From Actinocrispum wychmicini (lineage in GTDB: Bacteria; Actinomycetota; Actinomycetes; Mycobacteriales; Pseudonocardiaceae), in assembly GCF_004345645.1 (NCBI RefSeq), contig NZ_SLWS01000003.1:620001-684000 (forward strand): a stretch of DNA of 64,000 nt. The letters are read 5' to 3'. The notes beneath the pieces are model-generated. The model saw only the letters and a program-made list of their open reading frames with translations, had not been told where the DNA came from and did not search any database. The position numbers were made by a program, and so were the translations under genes. Within the stretch, counting starts at the first letter, position 1; the number at the start of each line of letters is the position of its first letter. Shown here one piece after another: positions 25,089-34,369 of the stretch.

Positions 25089-26906
25089 GTGCTGTTTCGA
25101 CGTCGATGGGCGGGCGCGCTGGTGGCGGCGTCCGCGCTGGTCGCGACGCCTTTCGCGGTAGTGGGGACCGCGCAGGCGCAAGGTCAGACGACGCTGCGGG
25201 CGGGGGTCACCCAGGAGTTGGACTCGCTCAACCCGTTCATCACGATCACCCGGATCGGCACCGACCTGACCCGGCTGACCTACGAGTACCTCACCACCTA
25301 CGACCCGACCGACTACCACCCGGTCCCCGGCCTGGCCGAAAGCTGGAAGACCAGCGACGACAAGCTCACCTGGACGTTCACCATCCGGTCGGGCGCCACC
25401 TGGTCGGACGGGCAGCCGGTCACCGCCAAGGACGCCGCGTACACGTTCAACACCATGATGACCAACCCGACCGCGGCGACCGCCAACGGCAACTTCGTCC
25501 AAGGCTGGGACTCGGTCACCGCCACCGACGACAAGACCCTGGTGATCAGGACCAAGGAACCCCGGTCCACCATGCTCGCCCTGGACGTGCCGATCGTCCC
25601 CGAGCACATCTGGTCCAAGGTCACCGACCTCAAGGCCGAACCGCCGCTGCCGCTCGTCGGCGACGGGCCGTTCATCGTCGACGACTACAAGCCCAGCCAG
25701 TTCATCAAACTCAAGGCCAACAAGAACTACTGGCGCGGCGCGCCCAAGATCGGCGAGCTCGACTTCGTGTACTACAAGAACGTCGACGCCGAGGTGCAGG
25801 CCCTCAAGAAAGGCGAGATCGACCTGATGAACCGGCTCGTGCCGGCCCAGTACGAATCGCTCAAGGAAGACCCGACCATCCGGCTCAACACCGGCGCCGG
25901 CCGCCGCCTCAACGAACTGCTGATCAACCCCGGCGCGACCAGCTCGGACAACAAACCTATCGGCGACGGCAACCCCGCGCTCAAGGACGTCAAACTGCGG
26001 CAGGCCATCGCCCAGGCCGTCAACTCCAAGGCCCTGGTCGACAAGGTGTGGGGCGGGTTCGCCAGCGAGGCCTCCGGCTACATCCCGCCCGGGTTCGCCG
26101 AGTTCCACTCCGACAGCGCGGTCAAGTTCGACCCGGCCGCGGCGAACAAACTCCTCGACGACAACGGCTACCCCAAAGGCAACGACGGCGTCCGCGTCGA
26201 CAAGACCGGGAAACCGCTGAAACTGCGGCTGCTCGGCCACGCCGAGACCAACCTGGACGAACAGGGCTCCAAGTACATCACCGGCTGGCTCAAGGACATC
26301 GGCATCGCCGTGGACGTCCAGCTGGTCAGCGACCAGAAGATCAACGACGCCACCACGGCCGCCAACTACGACCTGGTGTTCTCCGGATGGAGCGCCAACC
26401 CCGACCCGGACTACGTGCTGTCCCTGCAGACCTGCGCGGCCCGCCCGAACGCCGACGGCAAGGGCGCCACCCCCGACTCGTTCCTCTGCGACCCTGAATA
26501 CGACTCGCTGTACCAGCAGCAACTCGCCGAGACCGACCGGACCAAGCGCGTCGAGATCGTCAAGAAGATGCAACAGGTCCTGCAGGACCGCGCCGCCCTG
26601 GTCATCCTGGGCTACGACAACCCGCTGGAGGCCTACCGCGCCGACAAGTGGGCACCGTTCACCACGCAGCCCAGCACCGGCGGCGTCATCATGAACCAGC
26701 AGGGCTACTGGGGCTACTACAGCGCCACCCCCGGCAAAACCGACAAGAACGCCGCCGCGTCCGCCGACGCCACACCCACCGCGGCACCGGGCGGCAACAC
26801 CGGCCTGATCATCGGACTGGCCGGCGGCGGCGTGGTCGTCATCGCCGCGGCCGTGCTTGTGGTCGCCCGGCTACGGCGACGCGGCACCGCGGACGAACGG
26901 GAATGA
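25089..26906 (+). CDS. dipeptide/oligopeptide ABC substrate-binding protein, C-terminally anchored
   Basis: This is a family 5 solute-binding protein: LRAGVTQELDSLNPFITITR, ESWKTSDDKLTWTFTIRSGATWSDGQPVTAKD and RQAIAQAVN are the expected landmarks. It has a Sec signal peptide ending in AQAQ, not a lipobox. After the binding domain comes a Pro/Ala/Thr linker, then a hydrophobic helix of about 22 residues and a basic RLRRRG tail, so the protein is tethered by its C-terminus instead of by lipid. GTG at 25089 follows a purine-rich GGAAGAGG; earlier in-frame codons would add an odd leader. First gene of a four-gene importer operon. Confidence 0.9.
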   Translation: MLFRRRWAGALVAASALVATPFAVVGTAQAQGQTTLRAGVTQELDSLNPFITITRIGTDLTRLTYEYLTTYDPTDYHPVPGLAESWKTSDDKLTWTFTIRSGATWSDGQPVTAKDAAYTFNTMMTNPTAATANGNFVQGWDSVTATDDKTLVIRTKEPRSTMLALDVPIVPEHIWSKVTDLKAEPPLPLVGDGPFIVDDYKPSQFIKLKANKNYWRGAPKIGELDFVYYKNVDAEVQALKKGEIDLMNRLVPAQYESLKEDPTIRLNTGAGRRLNELLINPGATSSDNKPIGDGNPALKDVKLRQAIAQAVNSKALVDKVWGGFASEASGYIPPGFAEFHSDSAVKFDPAAANKLLDDNGYPKGNDGVRVDKTGKPLKLRLLGHAETNLDEQGSKYITGWLKDIGIAVDVQLVSDQKINDATTAANYDLVFSGWSANPDPDYVLSLQTCAARPNADGKGATPDSFLCDPEYDSLYQQQLAETDRTKRVEIVKKMQQVLQDRAALVILGYDNPLEAYRADKWAPFTTQPSTGGVIMNQQGYWGYYSATPGKTDKNAAASADATPTAAPGGNTGLIIGLAGGGVVVIAAAVLVVARLRRRGTADERE

Positions 26907-26927
26907 GACAGTGACGGGAACAACGCA

Positions 26928-27950
26928 GTGACCGACCTCCTCGCCCCGGTAGAGGACATCGCTGAGGCTCCGTCGCCCCGCGCGGGCGGCGGAGTCCTCC
27001 GCTATCTGATCACCAAGATCGGCGCCGCGCTGCTCAGCGTCGCCATGACCGTCGTGCTCGGATTCCTGCTGTTCCGGGTGATGCCCGGCGACCCGGTCGC
27101 CACCATGAACCGCGGCAAACCGGTCACCGGCGCGCAACTGGCCCAGCAACGCCACGACCTCGGCCTGGACAAACCCATGTTCGCGCAGTTCTGGGACTAC
27201 ATCGGCAAACTGCTGCGCGGCGACTTCGGCCCGTCCTACACCTACAACGGACCCGCCGGGCAGGTCATCGCCGACCGGATCTGGCCGACCGTGCTGCTGG
27301 TGGGCACCGCGACCCTGCTGGCCGCGCTGCTGGGCCTGTGGCTCGGCGCCAAATCCGCCTGGCACCGCGGCGGCGCCCTGGACAGGAGCACCGTCGGGGT
27401 CGCCCTCGTCCTCTGGTCCACCCCGGCGTTCTGGCTCGGCCTGGTGCTGATGATGACCGTCGGCGGCTGGTTCCCCAGCGGCGGCATGCAGTCCCCGGAC
27501 ACCCCCGACGCGTTCCTCCCACACGCCCTGGACATCGCCCACCACATGGTCCTGCCGGTGATCACCCTCGTCGCGGTCATCTACGGCCAGTACCAACTGG
27601 TGATGCGCGCGTCCCTGCTGGAGGAGATGAACTCCGACTACCTCGTCACCGCCCGCGCCAAAGGCCTACGCGACAACCACGTCCGCCGCCGCCACGCCAT
27701 GCCCAACGCGCTGCTGCCCACCGTCACCCTGGTGTTCCTGCACCTCGGGATGGTGGTGTCCGGCGCGGTCACCGTCGAAGCGGTGTTCTCCTGGCCCGGC
27801 CTCGGCCAGCTCACCTACAGCGCGCTGGTCGCCAAGGACCTCAACCTGCTGCAGGGGATCTTCATCGTGCTCGTCATCACCGTCGTGGTGGCGAACTTCA
27901 TCGCCGACGTGCTGCTGCGCGTGTTCGACCCGAGGGTGCGTGCCTCATGA
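26928..27950 (+). CDS. dipeptide ABC permease, DppB type
   Basis: The 340-residue permease opens with a long N-terminal helix followed by LLFRVMPGDPVATM, a near-universal DppB/OppB segment. Five further helices include the EAA-type loop ARAKGLRDNHVRRRHAMPNALLPT. It begins with GTG at 26928, 21 bp after the binding protein, and its stop overlaps the next ATG (ATGA at 27947). Confidence 0.93.
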   Translation: MTDLLAPVEDIAEAPSPRAGGGVLRYLITKIGAALLSVAMTVVLGFLLFRVMPGDPVATMNRGKPVTGAQLAQQRHDLGLDKPMFAQFWDYIGKLLRGDFGPSYTYNGPAGQVIADRIWPTVLLVGTATLLAALLGLWLGAKSAWHRGGALDRSTVGVALVLWSTPAFWLGLVLMMTVGGWFPSGGMQSPDTPDAFLPHALDIAHHMVLPVITLVAVIYGQYQLVMRASLLEEMNSDYLVTARAKGLRDNHVRRRHAMPNALLPTVTLVFLHLGMVVSGAVTVEAVFSWPGLGQLTYSALVAKDLNLLQGIFIVLVITVVVANFIADVLLRVFDPRVRAS

Positions 27951-28831
27951 CATCTCCCGTCTGGGCGCGCCGCCGCGCCGCCGCCGGCAAGGTGTGGCGG
28001 GCGTTCACCGCCAACCGCGGCGGCCTGATCGGCCTGGGCGTCCTCGCGCTGTTCGTGCTGACCGCGATCTTCATCCCCCTGCTGATCGACGACTCCGCCC
28101 TGGACGTCACCCGCGCCACCGGCGGCCGCCTCAAACCCCCCAGCGGCGAGTACCTGCTCGGCACCGACGAGAACGGCCGCTCGGTCCTCGCCCTCACCCT
28201 GTGGGGCACACGCGTGTCCCTGGTGGTCGGGCTGGCCGCGACCCTGCTCGCGGTCGTCATCGGCACACTCGTGGGCATCCTCGTCGCCCACTTCGGCCGA
28301 TGGGTGTCGGCGATCCTGCTGCCCATCACCGACTTCTTCCTCGTCCTGCCGTCCCTCGTGCTGGCCATCGCCCTGTCCGCGGTCCTCGACGGCGGCGTCG
28401 GCACGATCATCCTCGCCATCGGCGTCGTGTCCTGGCCGACCGGCGCCCGCCTGGTCCGCGCCCAAACCCTCGCCGTGGAAGCCCGGCCCTACATCGAACG
28501 CGCCAAAGCCCTCGGCGGCGGCCACACCCACGTGATCGTCAAACACGTCCTGCCGTCCGTGCTGCCCCTGGTGTTCGTCAACACCACCCTCGCGGTCGGC
28601 AGCGCCATCGTCGCCGAGTCGACCCTGTCGTTCCTCGGCCTCGGCGACCCCAACAACGTCACCTGGGGATCCATCCTGCACGCCGCCAACGCCTCCGGCG
28701 CCATCACCTACGGCGCCTGGTGGTACCTGCTGCCGCCCGGCATCTCGATCGCCCTGGTCGTGCTGTCCTTCACCATGGTCGGGCGCTCGTTGGAGACGGT
28801 GCTCAACCCCAAGCTCCGGGAGCAGCGATGA
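27947..28831 (+). CDS. dipeptide ABC permease, DppC type
   Basis: The 294-residue partner permease shows GLIGLGVLALFVLTAIF as helix 1, LLGTDENGRSVLALTLWG (the DppC-specific LGTDxxGRD-like motif) and the EAA loop RAKALGGGHTHVIVKHVLPSVLPL. ATG 27947 overlaps the DppB stop, and its own stop overlaps the ATPase ATG at 28828, so the last three genes are translationally coupled. Confidence 0.93.
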   Translation: MTSPVWARRRAAAGKVWRAFTANRGGLIGLGVLALFVLTAIFIPLLIDDSALDVTRATGGRLKPPSGEYLLGTDENGRSVLALTLWGTRVSLVVGLAATLLAVVIGTLVGILVAHFGRWVSAILLPITDFFLVLPSLVLAIALSAVLDGGVGTIILAIGVVSWPTGARLVRAQTLAVEARPYIERAKALGGGHTHVIVKHVLPSVLPLVFVNTTLAVGSAIVAESTLSFLGLGDPNNVTWGSILHAANASGAITYGAWWYLLPPGISIALVVLSFTMVGRSLETVLNPKLREQR

Positions 28832-30501
28832 CAGCACTGACCACCCCGGCCGTGCTGGAAATGCGCGACCTGCGCGTCACCTACCCCGGCGGGATCCAGG
28901 CTGTGCGCGGCGTCGACCTGACCGTCCCCGCCGGGCAGGTCCTCGGCCTGGCCGGGGAGTCCGGCTGCGGCAAGTCCACCCTGGCCATGTCCGTCCTGCG
29001 GCTGCTGCCCAAGGACGCCGACATCACCGGCGAGATCCTCCTCGACGGCGAGGACACCCGCACCATGATGTGGGGACGGCTGCGCGCGGTGCGGTGGGCG
29101 TCGGCGTCCGTGGTGTTCCAGGGCGCCATGCACGCCCTCAACCCGGTCCGCCGCGTCGGCCACCAGATCGCCGAACCCATGCGGCTGCACGCCACCGTCG
29201 ACCCCGCGCGGATCCCGGCCCGCGTCGCCGAACTGCTCGCCCAGGTGGAACTGCCCGCCGACAAGGCCGACGCCTACCCGCACGAACTGTCCGGCGGGCA
29301 GAAACAACGCGTCATGATCGCCATGGCGCTGGCCTGCGAACCCCGCCTGGTCATCGCCGACGAACCCACCACCGCGCTGGACGTCGTCGTGCAGGCCCAG
29401 GTGCTGACCCTGCTCACCCGGCTGGTCGCCGACCACGGCATCAGCCTGGTCATGATCAGCCACGACATGTCCGTCCTCGGCTCCACCTGCGAACGCGTCG
29501 CCGTGATGTACCAGGGCGAGATCGTAGAACTCGGCGCCGCCCACACCGTCGTCACCGAACCACAACACCCGCACACCAAAGCCCTCGTCGCGGCGTTCCC
29601 CACCATCGGCGACACCGAATCCCGGTACGCGCCCGCCACCACCAACCCCGCCGGCCTACCCCAACGCAGCACCCCCACCCCAGGGGACGTCCTGCTGCGC
29701 ACCGAAGCACTGCACGTCGACTTCCACCGGCATGGACGTCACAGGGGTGGCGTGACCCACGCGGTGGCCGGGGTCGACCTCGAAGTGCGGCGCGGCGAGA
29801 TCGTCGCCCTGGTCGGCCAGTCCGGCTCCGGCAAGACCACCCTCGCCCGGACCGTCCTCGGCCTGCAACACCCCACCAGCGGCCGGGTCGTCTTCGACGG
29901 CACCCCCGTCCCGCACACCTCACGAGGACTACGCGACTACCGCCGACAGGTCCAACTGGTCCTGCAGGACCCCGCCAGCGCCCTCAACCCCCGCCACAGC
30001 GTCTACGAGGCCGTCGCCGAAGGGCTGCGCATCCACCGGGTGCCCGGCGACGAACGCGACCAGGTCGCCGCCGCGCTGGAGGCCGCCGAACTACGCCCGG
30101 TCGAGCGGTTCATGCCCGTCCTGCCGCACCAGCTGTCCGGCGGGCAACGGCAACGCGTCGTGATCGCCGGCGCGTTGGCCCTCAACCCCCGGCTGCTGGT
30201 GGCAGACGAACCGGTCGCGTCGCTGGACGCGTCCGTCCGCGGTGAGATCCTCGCGCTGCTGCTGCGACTGCGCGCCGACCTCGGCCTGGCCGCCCTGGTG
30301 ATCACCCACGACCTCGGGCTCGCCTGGAACATCGCCGACCGGGTCGCCGTGATGTACCGCGGCCGACTGGTCGAGGTCGGCGACGTCGAACAGGTCCTCC
30401 ACGAACCCCGGCACGAGTACACCAGGTCACTGCTGGCGGCCCTGCCCGCGATCGCCAGGCAAGATCGCGACCAGCCAAAAACCGGTACCATAGTGGACTA
30501 G
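28828..30501 (+). CDS. fused dipeptide ABC ATPase (DppD-DppF)
   Basis: The 557-residue protein has two complete ATPase domains in one chain. The first has Walker A GESGCGKST, signature LSGGQKQRVMIAMAL and Walker B IADEPTTALD. The second has GQSGSGKTT, LSGGQRQRVVIAGAL and VADEPVASLD. Each is followed by the short oligopeptide-type C-terminal extension (QHPHTKALVAAFP and RHEYTRSLLAALP). A Pro/Thr linker around residue 280 joins them. Fusion of DppD and DppF is common in actinobacteria. It energises the two permeases encoded just upstream. Confidence 0.94.
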   Translation: MTALTTPAVLEMRDLRVTYPGGIQAVRGVDLTVPAGQVLGLAGESGCGKSTLAMSVLRLLPKDADITGEILLDGEDTRTMMWGRLRAVRWASASVVFQGAMHALNPVRRVGHQIAEPMRLHATVDPARIPARVAELLAQVELPADKADAYPHELSGGQKQRVMIAMALACEPRLVIADEPTTALDVVVQAQVLTLLTRLVADHGISLVMISHDMSVLGSTCERVAVMYQGEIVELGAAHTVVTEPQHPHTKALVAAFPTIGDTESRYAPATTNPAGLPQRSTPTPGDVLLRTEALHVDFHRHGRHRGGVTHAVAGVDLEVRRGEIVALVGQSGSGKTTLARTVLGLQHPTSGRVVFDGTPVPHTSRGLRDYRRQVQLVLQDPASALNPRHSVYEAVAEGLRIHRVPGDERDQVAAALEAAELRPVERFMPVLPHQLSGGQRQRVVIAGALALNPRLLVADEPVASLDASVRGEILALLLRLRADLGLAALVITHDLGLAWNIADRVAVMYRGRLVEVGDVEQVLHEPRHEYTRSLLAALPAIARQDRDQPKTGTIVD

Positions 30502-30551
30502 ACCAAACGGGGGCTTGCGGTCGCGGCGGTGACTAGCACGGCCGACGTGAC

Positions 30552-30568
30552 GACCACCACGGGTGGTC
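30552..30568 (+). terminator. small hairpin after the dipeptide operon
   Basis: A 7-bp stem (30552-30558 with 30562-30568) and a 3-nt loop lie 50 bp after the ATPase stop and before mptB. It is short and lacks a T tract, so read-through into mptB is possible. Confidence 0.35.
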
Positions 30569-30610
30569 CTGCATGCACTGGTAGAGACGGTGTGTAACCT
30601 GCTAAACGCC

Positions 30611-32212
30611 ATGACCGCCACCACAGATCCGGCGCCGAACCTGGATAACACCTTGGGTGCTGACTCCGACACCGACCAGACCTCGCCGTCTGGGCCCGCG
30701 ACGGGCATGCCGGTGCGCACCATCGCGCTCGGCACCCTCGGTACCTTCCTGATCCTGCTGACCGCGGTCGGCGCGGCCGGGGTCCTGGTCCGCGACCCCG
30801 TCCTGGGCAACGGCCCGCTCTCGTGGATCCGGTACGGACACGGCAAGATGCTCGCCACCGCCGTCCTCTACGCCGGGTTCGGCCTCGTGGTGTGGGCCTG
30901 GATCCGGCTGGGCCGGCACGTGCTCGCCGGCCGGGTGAACGCCCGCGCGGTGCTGATCGCCGCGCTGTGCTGGATGGCGCCGCTGATCTTCTCCCCCCCG
31001 GTGTTCACCCGGGACGTGTACGCCTACCTCGGCCAGGGCGCCCTGCCGCTGCAGGGCATGGACCCCTACCAGGTCGGCCCGGCGTCGCTGGACGGCATGC
31101 CGGACATCTCCCAGAACGTGCACTACTTCTGGCAGACCACCCCCGCCCCCTACGGGCCGCTGTTCATCCTGCTCGCCAAAGGCATCGTGGCCACCACCGG
31201 CACGAACATGGTCCTCGGCGTCATCCTGATGCGCCTCGCCCTGGCGATCGGCCTGGCCCTGCTGATCTGGGCGCTGCCCGGCCTGGTCAAACACCTCGGC
31301 GGGAAGCTCCCGGTGGCGATGTGGCTCGCCGTGGCCAGCCCGATGACCGTGGTGCACCTGTTCGGCGGCCCGCACAACGACCTGCTCATGGTGGGTCTGC
31401 TCGCCGCCGGCACCCTGTGCGTGCTCAACCGAAAACACGTCCTGGGCATCGTGCTGGTCACCCTCGCCATGGCCGTCAAAGCCTCAGCCGGGCCCGCCCT
31501 GCCGTTCCTAGTGTGGATCTGGGCCAGCCACCTGAACTCCACGTTCTGGAAGAACTTCCTGCGCGCCGCGGCCAGCGCGTTCGCCATCACCGTGGCCACG
31601 TTCGCGGCGGCCACGTTCGCGGCCGGCGTGGACCTCGGCTGGCTGCCGGCGTTGCGCGCCCCGGCGATGATCGTCAACTGGATGTCCCCACCGACCGCGG
31701 TCGGCGAGTTCCTGCACTTCATCGTGAACATCGTGTTCAACGTGTCGAAGGAACCGTTCGTCAACGTCACCCGGGCCATCGGGATCGTGCTGCTGGTCGC
31801 GATCTTCGTCCGGCAGTGGTGGAAGGCCCGGCACGGCGGCGCGGACGCCATGCGGCGGATGGCGATCGTGCTCCTCGCGGTCGCGGTGCTGTCCCCGGCG
31901 ACGCTGCCCTGGTACCTCACCTGGGGCTTCGTTATCGCCGCGGCGCTGCCCTGGGACCGCGGCCGGTTCCCGCTCGTGGTCGGCACCGCGGTGTTCCTCG
32001 TGCTGACCTACTCACCGGCCGGTGAGGACCAGCTGTACAACATCCCGTTCATGATCGCCGCGATCCTGGTGTCGATCCTCTCGGCGAAGTCGCTGAACAT
32101 GCTCGACCCGCTGAACCTGTTCGGCCACAAGCGACGCATCGAACTGGACGACGTCGGCCCGACCCCCCGCCCCGCCCCACCGCCCAAGGACCCCGCACCC
32201 GCCGTCGACTGA
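30611..32212 (+). CDS. mptB: polyprenol-phosphomannose-dependent alpha-1,6-mannosyltransferase
   Basis: The protein of about 533 residues has roughly a dozen membrane helices and the GT-C-type first loop FTRDVYAYLGQG. It continues with GMDPYQVGP, YFWQTTPAPYGPLF and GGPHNDLLMVGLL, all typical of MptB-like enzymes that extend the alpha-1,6-mannan core of lipomannan outside the membrane with polyprenyl-phosphomannose. The donor would be made by the Ppm synthase at 4 kb. ATG 30611 is used; the upstream start at 30563 has no ribosome site. The C-terminal tail is Pro-rich and cytoplasmic. The presence of an MptB homologue argues for a lipoglycan-bearing wall. Confidence 0.85.
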   Translation: MTATTDPAPNLDNTLGADSDTDQTSPSGPATGMPVRTIALGTLGTFLILLTAVGAAGVLVRDPVLGNGPLSWIRYGHGKMLATAVLYAGFGLVVWAWIRLGRHVLAGRVNARAVLIAALCWMAPLIFSPPVFTRDVYAYLGQGALPLQGMDPYQVGPASLDGMPDISQNVHYFWQTTPAPYGPLFILLAKGIVATTGTNMVLGVILMRLALAIGLALLIWALPGLVKHLGGKLPVAMWLAVASPMTVVHLFGGPHNDLLMVGLLAAGTLCVLNRKHVLGIVLVTLAMAVKASAGPALPFLVWIWASHLNSTFWKNFLRAAASAFAITVATFAAATFAAGVDLGWLPALRAPAMIVNWMSPPTAVGEFLHFIVNIVFNVSKEPFVNVTRAIGIVLLVAIFVRQWWKARHGGADAMRRMAIVLLAVAVLSPATLPWYLTWGFVIAAALPWDRGRFPLVVGTAVFLVLTYSPAGEDQLYNIPFMIAAILVSILSAKSLNMLDPLNLFGHKRRIELDDVGPTPRPAPPPKDPAPAVD

Positions 32213-32265
32213 GGGTAAGCAGGCCCGCACACAGGGTCGTCGATCTTGGGTGTTAGGTTGCCGCG

Positions 32266-32877
32266 ATGCAGTCGAACACGCGACCCGCCGCCCGCACGAT
32301 CGGCCGGGACGGCCCGTCGTTCATCGAGGTCGCACGGCGCGCCCAGATCGTCGAGTGCGCCATCGACACCATCGCCGCGGTCGGCTACGCCCAGGCGTCG
32401 CTCACTCAGATCGCCGACCGCGCTGGGATCTCCAAGAGCGTCATCTCGTACCACTTCGCCGGCAAGGACGAACTGATCCAGCAGGTCATCGCGGACGTCA
32501 GCGCCGCGGGCCAGGCCATGATGTGGCCCCGGGTGCAGGCGGAGACCACGTCGGCGGGGATGCTGCGCGCCTACATCCACTCACACCTGGACTTCATGCG
32601 CACCCACCCCAAACACGTCACCGCGGTCACCGAAATCCTCACCCACTACCGCGCCCAGGCCGACGACACCGCGGCCACACCCCTGGAGGAGCGCCTGCGG
32701 CAAGGCCAACGCGACGGCGAGTTCCGGGAGTTCTCCCCGCGGGTGATGGCGTGGACGATCCGCGCGGCCATCGACGAGGTCGGCCGCAGGTTCGTCGCCA
32801 ACCCCGACCTGGACCTCGACGAGTGCGCGGCCGAACTCACCGCGCTGTTCGCGCTCAGTACTCAGGCCCATCAGTAG
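32266..32877 (+). CDS. TetR-family transcriptional regulator
   Basis: The 203-residue regulator has a standard TetR N-terminus: RRAQIVECAIDTIAAVGYAQASLTQIADRAGISKSVISYHFAGKDELIQ. Its C-terminal half contains LRAYIHSHLDFMRTHPKHVTAV, of the AcrR/KstR-like C-terminal type. It follows mptB by 53 bp on the same strand, so it could be read from the same transcript, but no regulatory link is shown. Ligand unknown. Confidence 0.9.
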   Translation: MQSNTRPAARTIGRDGPSFIEVARRAQIVECAIDTIAAVGYAQASLTQIADRAGISKSVISYHFAGKDELIQQVIADVSAAGQAMMWPRVQAETTSAGMLRAYIHSHLDFMRTHPKHVTAVTEILTHYRAQADDTAATPLEERLRQGQRDGEFREFSPRVMAWTIRAAIDEVGRRFVANPDLDLDECAAELTALFALSTQAHQ

Positions 32878-33042
32878 TCAGCACGGTACGTCTTCCCCGG
32901 ACCGCCTCGGCCGCCAGCTGCAACGGGCACCCGGCCACCCGCGGCGGCCCGACCAGGTCCGACCGGATCGGCGCCAGCCCGGCGACGCTAGGCCGCGCAC
33001 CTTTCGGCGGCGGCCGAACCGACCGGCGCGCATGATGGACCC

Positions 33043-33723
33043 GTGACCGCCCCCGACCTGGCCCGACTCGCCACCCTGCTGGCCGACGGCACCCGCGCCA
33101 GCATCTGCATGTTCCTGCTCGACGGGCGGGCCTGGACGGCGGGGGAACTGGCCAGAACCGCGGGAGTGGCGCCGTCCACCGCGACCGAACACCTCAACCA
33201 CCTGATCGCCGGCGGCCTGCTCGTCGAACGCCGCCAGGGCAGGCACCGATACGTGCAACTCGCCGGCCCGCACACCGCCGAGTTGATCGAGTCGATGGCC
33301 TCCTACGCCCCCGCCCAGCCACGCCCCACCACCCTGCGCGGCGTGACCGTCGCCAACGCCCTCGCCCAGGGACGGACCTGCTACGACCACCTCGCCGGCC
33401 GGCTCGGCGTCCAGGTCACCGCCGCCATGGTCGACCGCGGCCTGCTCGGCGGCGAAGGCGGGTTCACCCTCACCGACGCCGGCGACCAGTGGCTCACCGG
33501 CCTCGGGATCGACGTGGCCGGACTGCGCCGCGCGAAACGCCCCTTCGTGCGGGAATGCCTGGACTGGACCGAACGGGTCTCCCACCTCGCGGGCGGCGTC
33601 GGCGCCGCGGTGTGCCAACACTTCTTCGACGCCGGCTGGATCACCCGCACCGGCACCCACCGCGCGGTCCGGCTCACCGACCCCGGTCGACACGCCGTCC
33701 GAGATCACCTCGGCATAACCTGA
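33043..33723 (+). CDS. ArsR-type winged-helix regulator
   Basis: Residues about 1-85 form an ArsR-like winged helix (LARLATLLADGTRASICMFLLDGRAWTAGELARTAGVAPSTATEHLNHL and GLLVERRQGRHRYVQL). The extra 130-residue C-terminal part with GLGIDVAGLRRAKRPFVRECLDWTER is typical of the larger ArsR-like proteins of actinobacteria, and carries no obvious metal-site cysteine cluster. It starts with GTG at 33043. The preceding 165 bp show nothing notable. Confidence 0.87.
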   Translation: MTAPDLARLATLLADGTRASICMFLLDGRAWTAGELARTAGVAPSTATEHLNHLIAGGLLVERRQGRHRYVQLAGPHTAELIESMASYAPAQPRPTTLRGVTVANALAQGRTCYDHLAGRLGVQVTAAMVDRGLLGGEGGFTLTDAGDQWLTGLGIDVAGLRRAKRPFVRECLDWTERVSHLAGGVGAAVCQHFFDAGWITRTGTHRAVRLTDPGRHAVRDHLGIT

Positions 33724-33760
33724 CACAACCTGACAGGTATGGCAGGGCAGGATGGGCGTC

Positions 33761-34153
33761 ATGAGCACCACGATCACCGCGAACTTCGAGATCACCGGCT
33801 GGGACAACACCGCCTACGACGAACCCACCGACGGCCCGCCCCTCGGCCAGGCCACCATCACCAAGAGCTACACCGGCGCCGTCGAAGGCACCGGCACCGT
33901 CCGGATGCTGGCCTGCCAGACCGGCGACACCCCCGACGCCGGCGCCGGCTACCTGGCGCAGGAACGCGTCACCGGCACCCTGGACGGCAAGACCGGCAGC
34001 TTCGTCCTGCACCACGGCGCGGTCGGCGGCCTGGGACAGCACAATGAACAGTACGGGTTCATCATCCCCGGCTCCGGCACCGGCGACCTCAAAGCCCTGA
34101 GCGGCACCTGCAAGGTCGATCATGGCGTGCTCACGCTTCACTATGATCTCTGA
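33761..34153 (+). CDS. DUF3224 domain protein
   Basis: The 130-residue protein is a small beta-barrel of the DUF3224 family (allene-oxide-cyclase-like fold). Visible are ITGWDNTAYDEP, a conserved GSFVLHHGAVGGLG and GTGDLKALSGTCKV near the end, and short alternating beta strands. Its function is not established. ATG 33761 is preferred over ATG 33752 for spacing from the upstream GGCAGG. It lies next to a kinase remnant, with no gap. Confidence 0.82.
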   Translation: MSTTITANFEITGWDNTAYDEPTDGPPLGQATITKSYTGAVEGTGTVRMLACQTGDTPDAGAGYLAQERVTGTLDGKTGSFVLHHGAVGGLGQHNEQYGFIIPGSGTGDLKALSGTCKVDHGVLTLHYDL

Positions 34154-34369
34154 GTGCCACGGCTGATCCACCTCAACGGGCCACCCGCGATCGGCAAGTC
34201 CACCCTCGCCGAACGGTACGTCGACGACCACCCGGCCCTGCTGCGCATGTACGACGACCTCACCGCCGTGCTGCGGGCGAGACCGGACGCGATCGTCATC
34301 GAGACCGAGCACGGCGCGGTCGACGACGCCTACGCCGCGGTCATCGCAGCGCTGGCTCAAGGATCGTGA
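34154..34369 (+). pseudogene. internally deleted AAA/P-loop kinase remnant
   Basis: The first 30 residues carry a good Walker A (HLNGPPAIGKSTLAERYVDD) of the small actinobacterial P-loop kinase family. They run straight into RMYDDLTAVLRARPDAIVIET, which in this family is the C-terminus. The expected 160-180 residue protein is therefore reduced to 71: about 100 residues, including Walker B and the lid, are missing without loss of frame. The junction is near 34247-34250. It starts with GTG directly after DUF3224 and overlaps the convergent S66 gene by 29 bp. Catalysis is unlikely. Confidence 0.65.

Noticed and set aside
24147..26573. 808-codon minus-strand frame opposite the peptide-binding protein
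   Set aside because: Long antisense frames are normal in GC-rich coding DNA; only the last 275 codons form the D-aminopeptidase.
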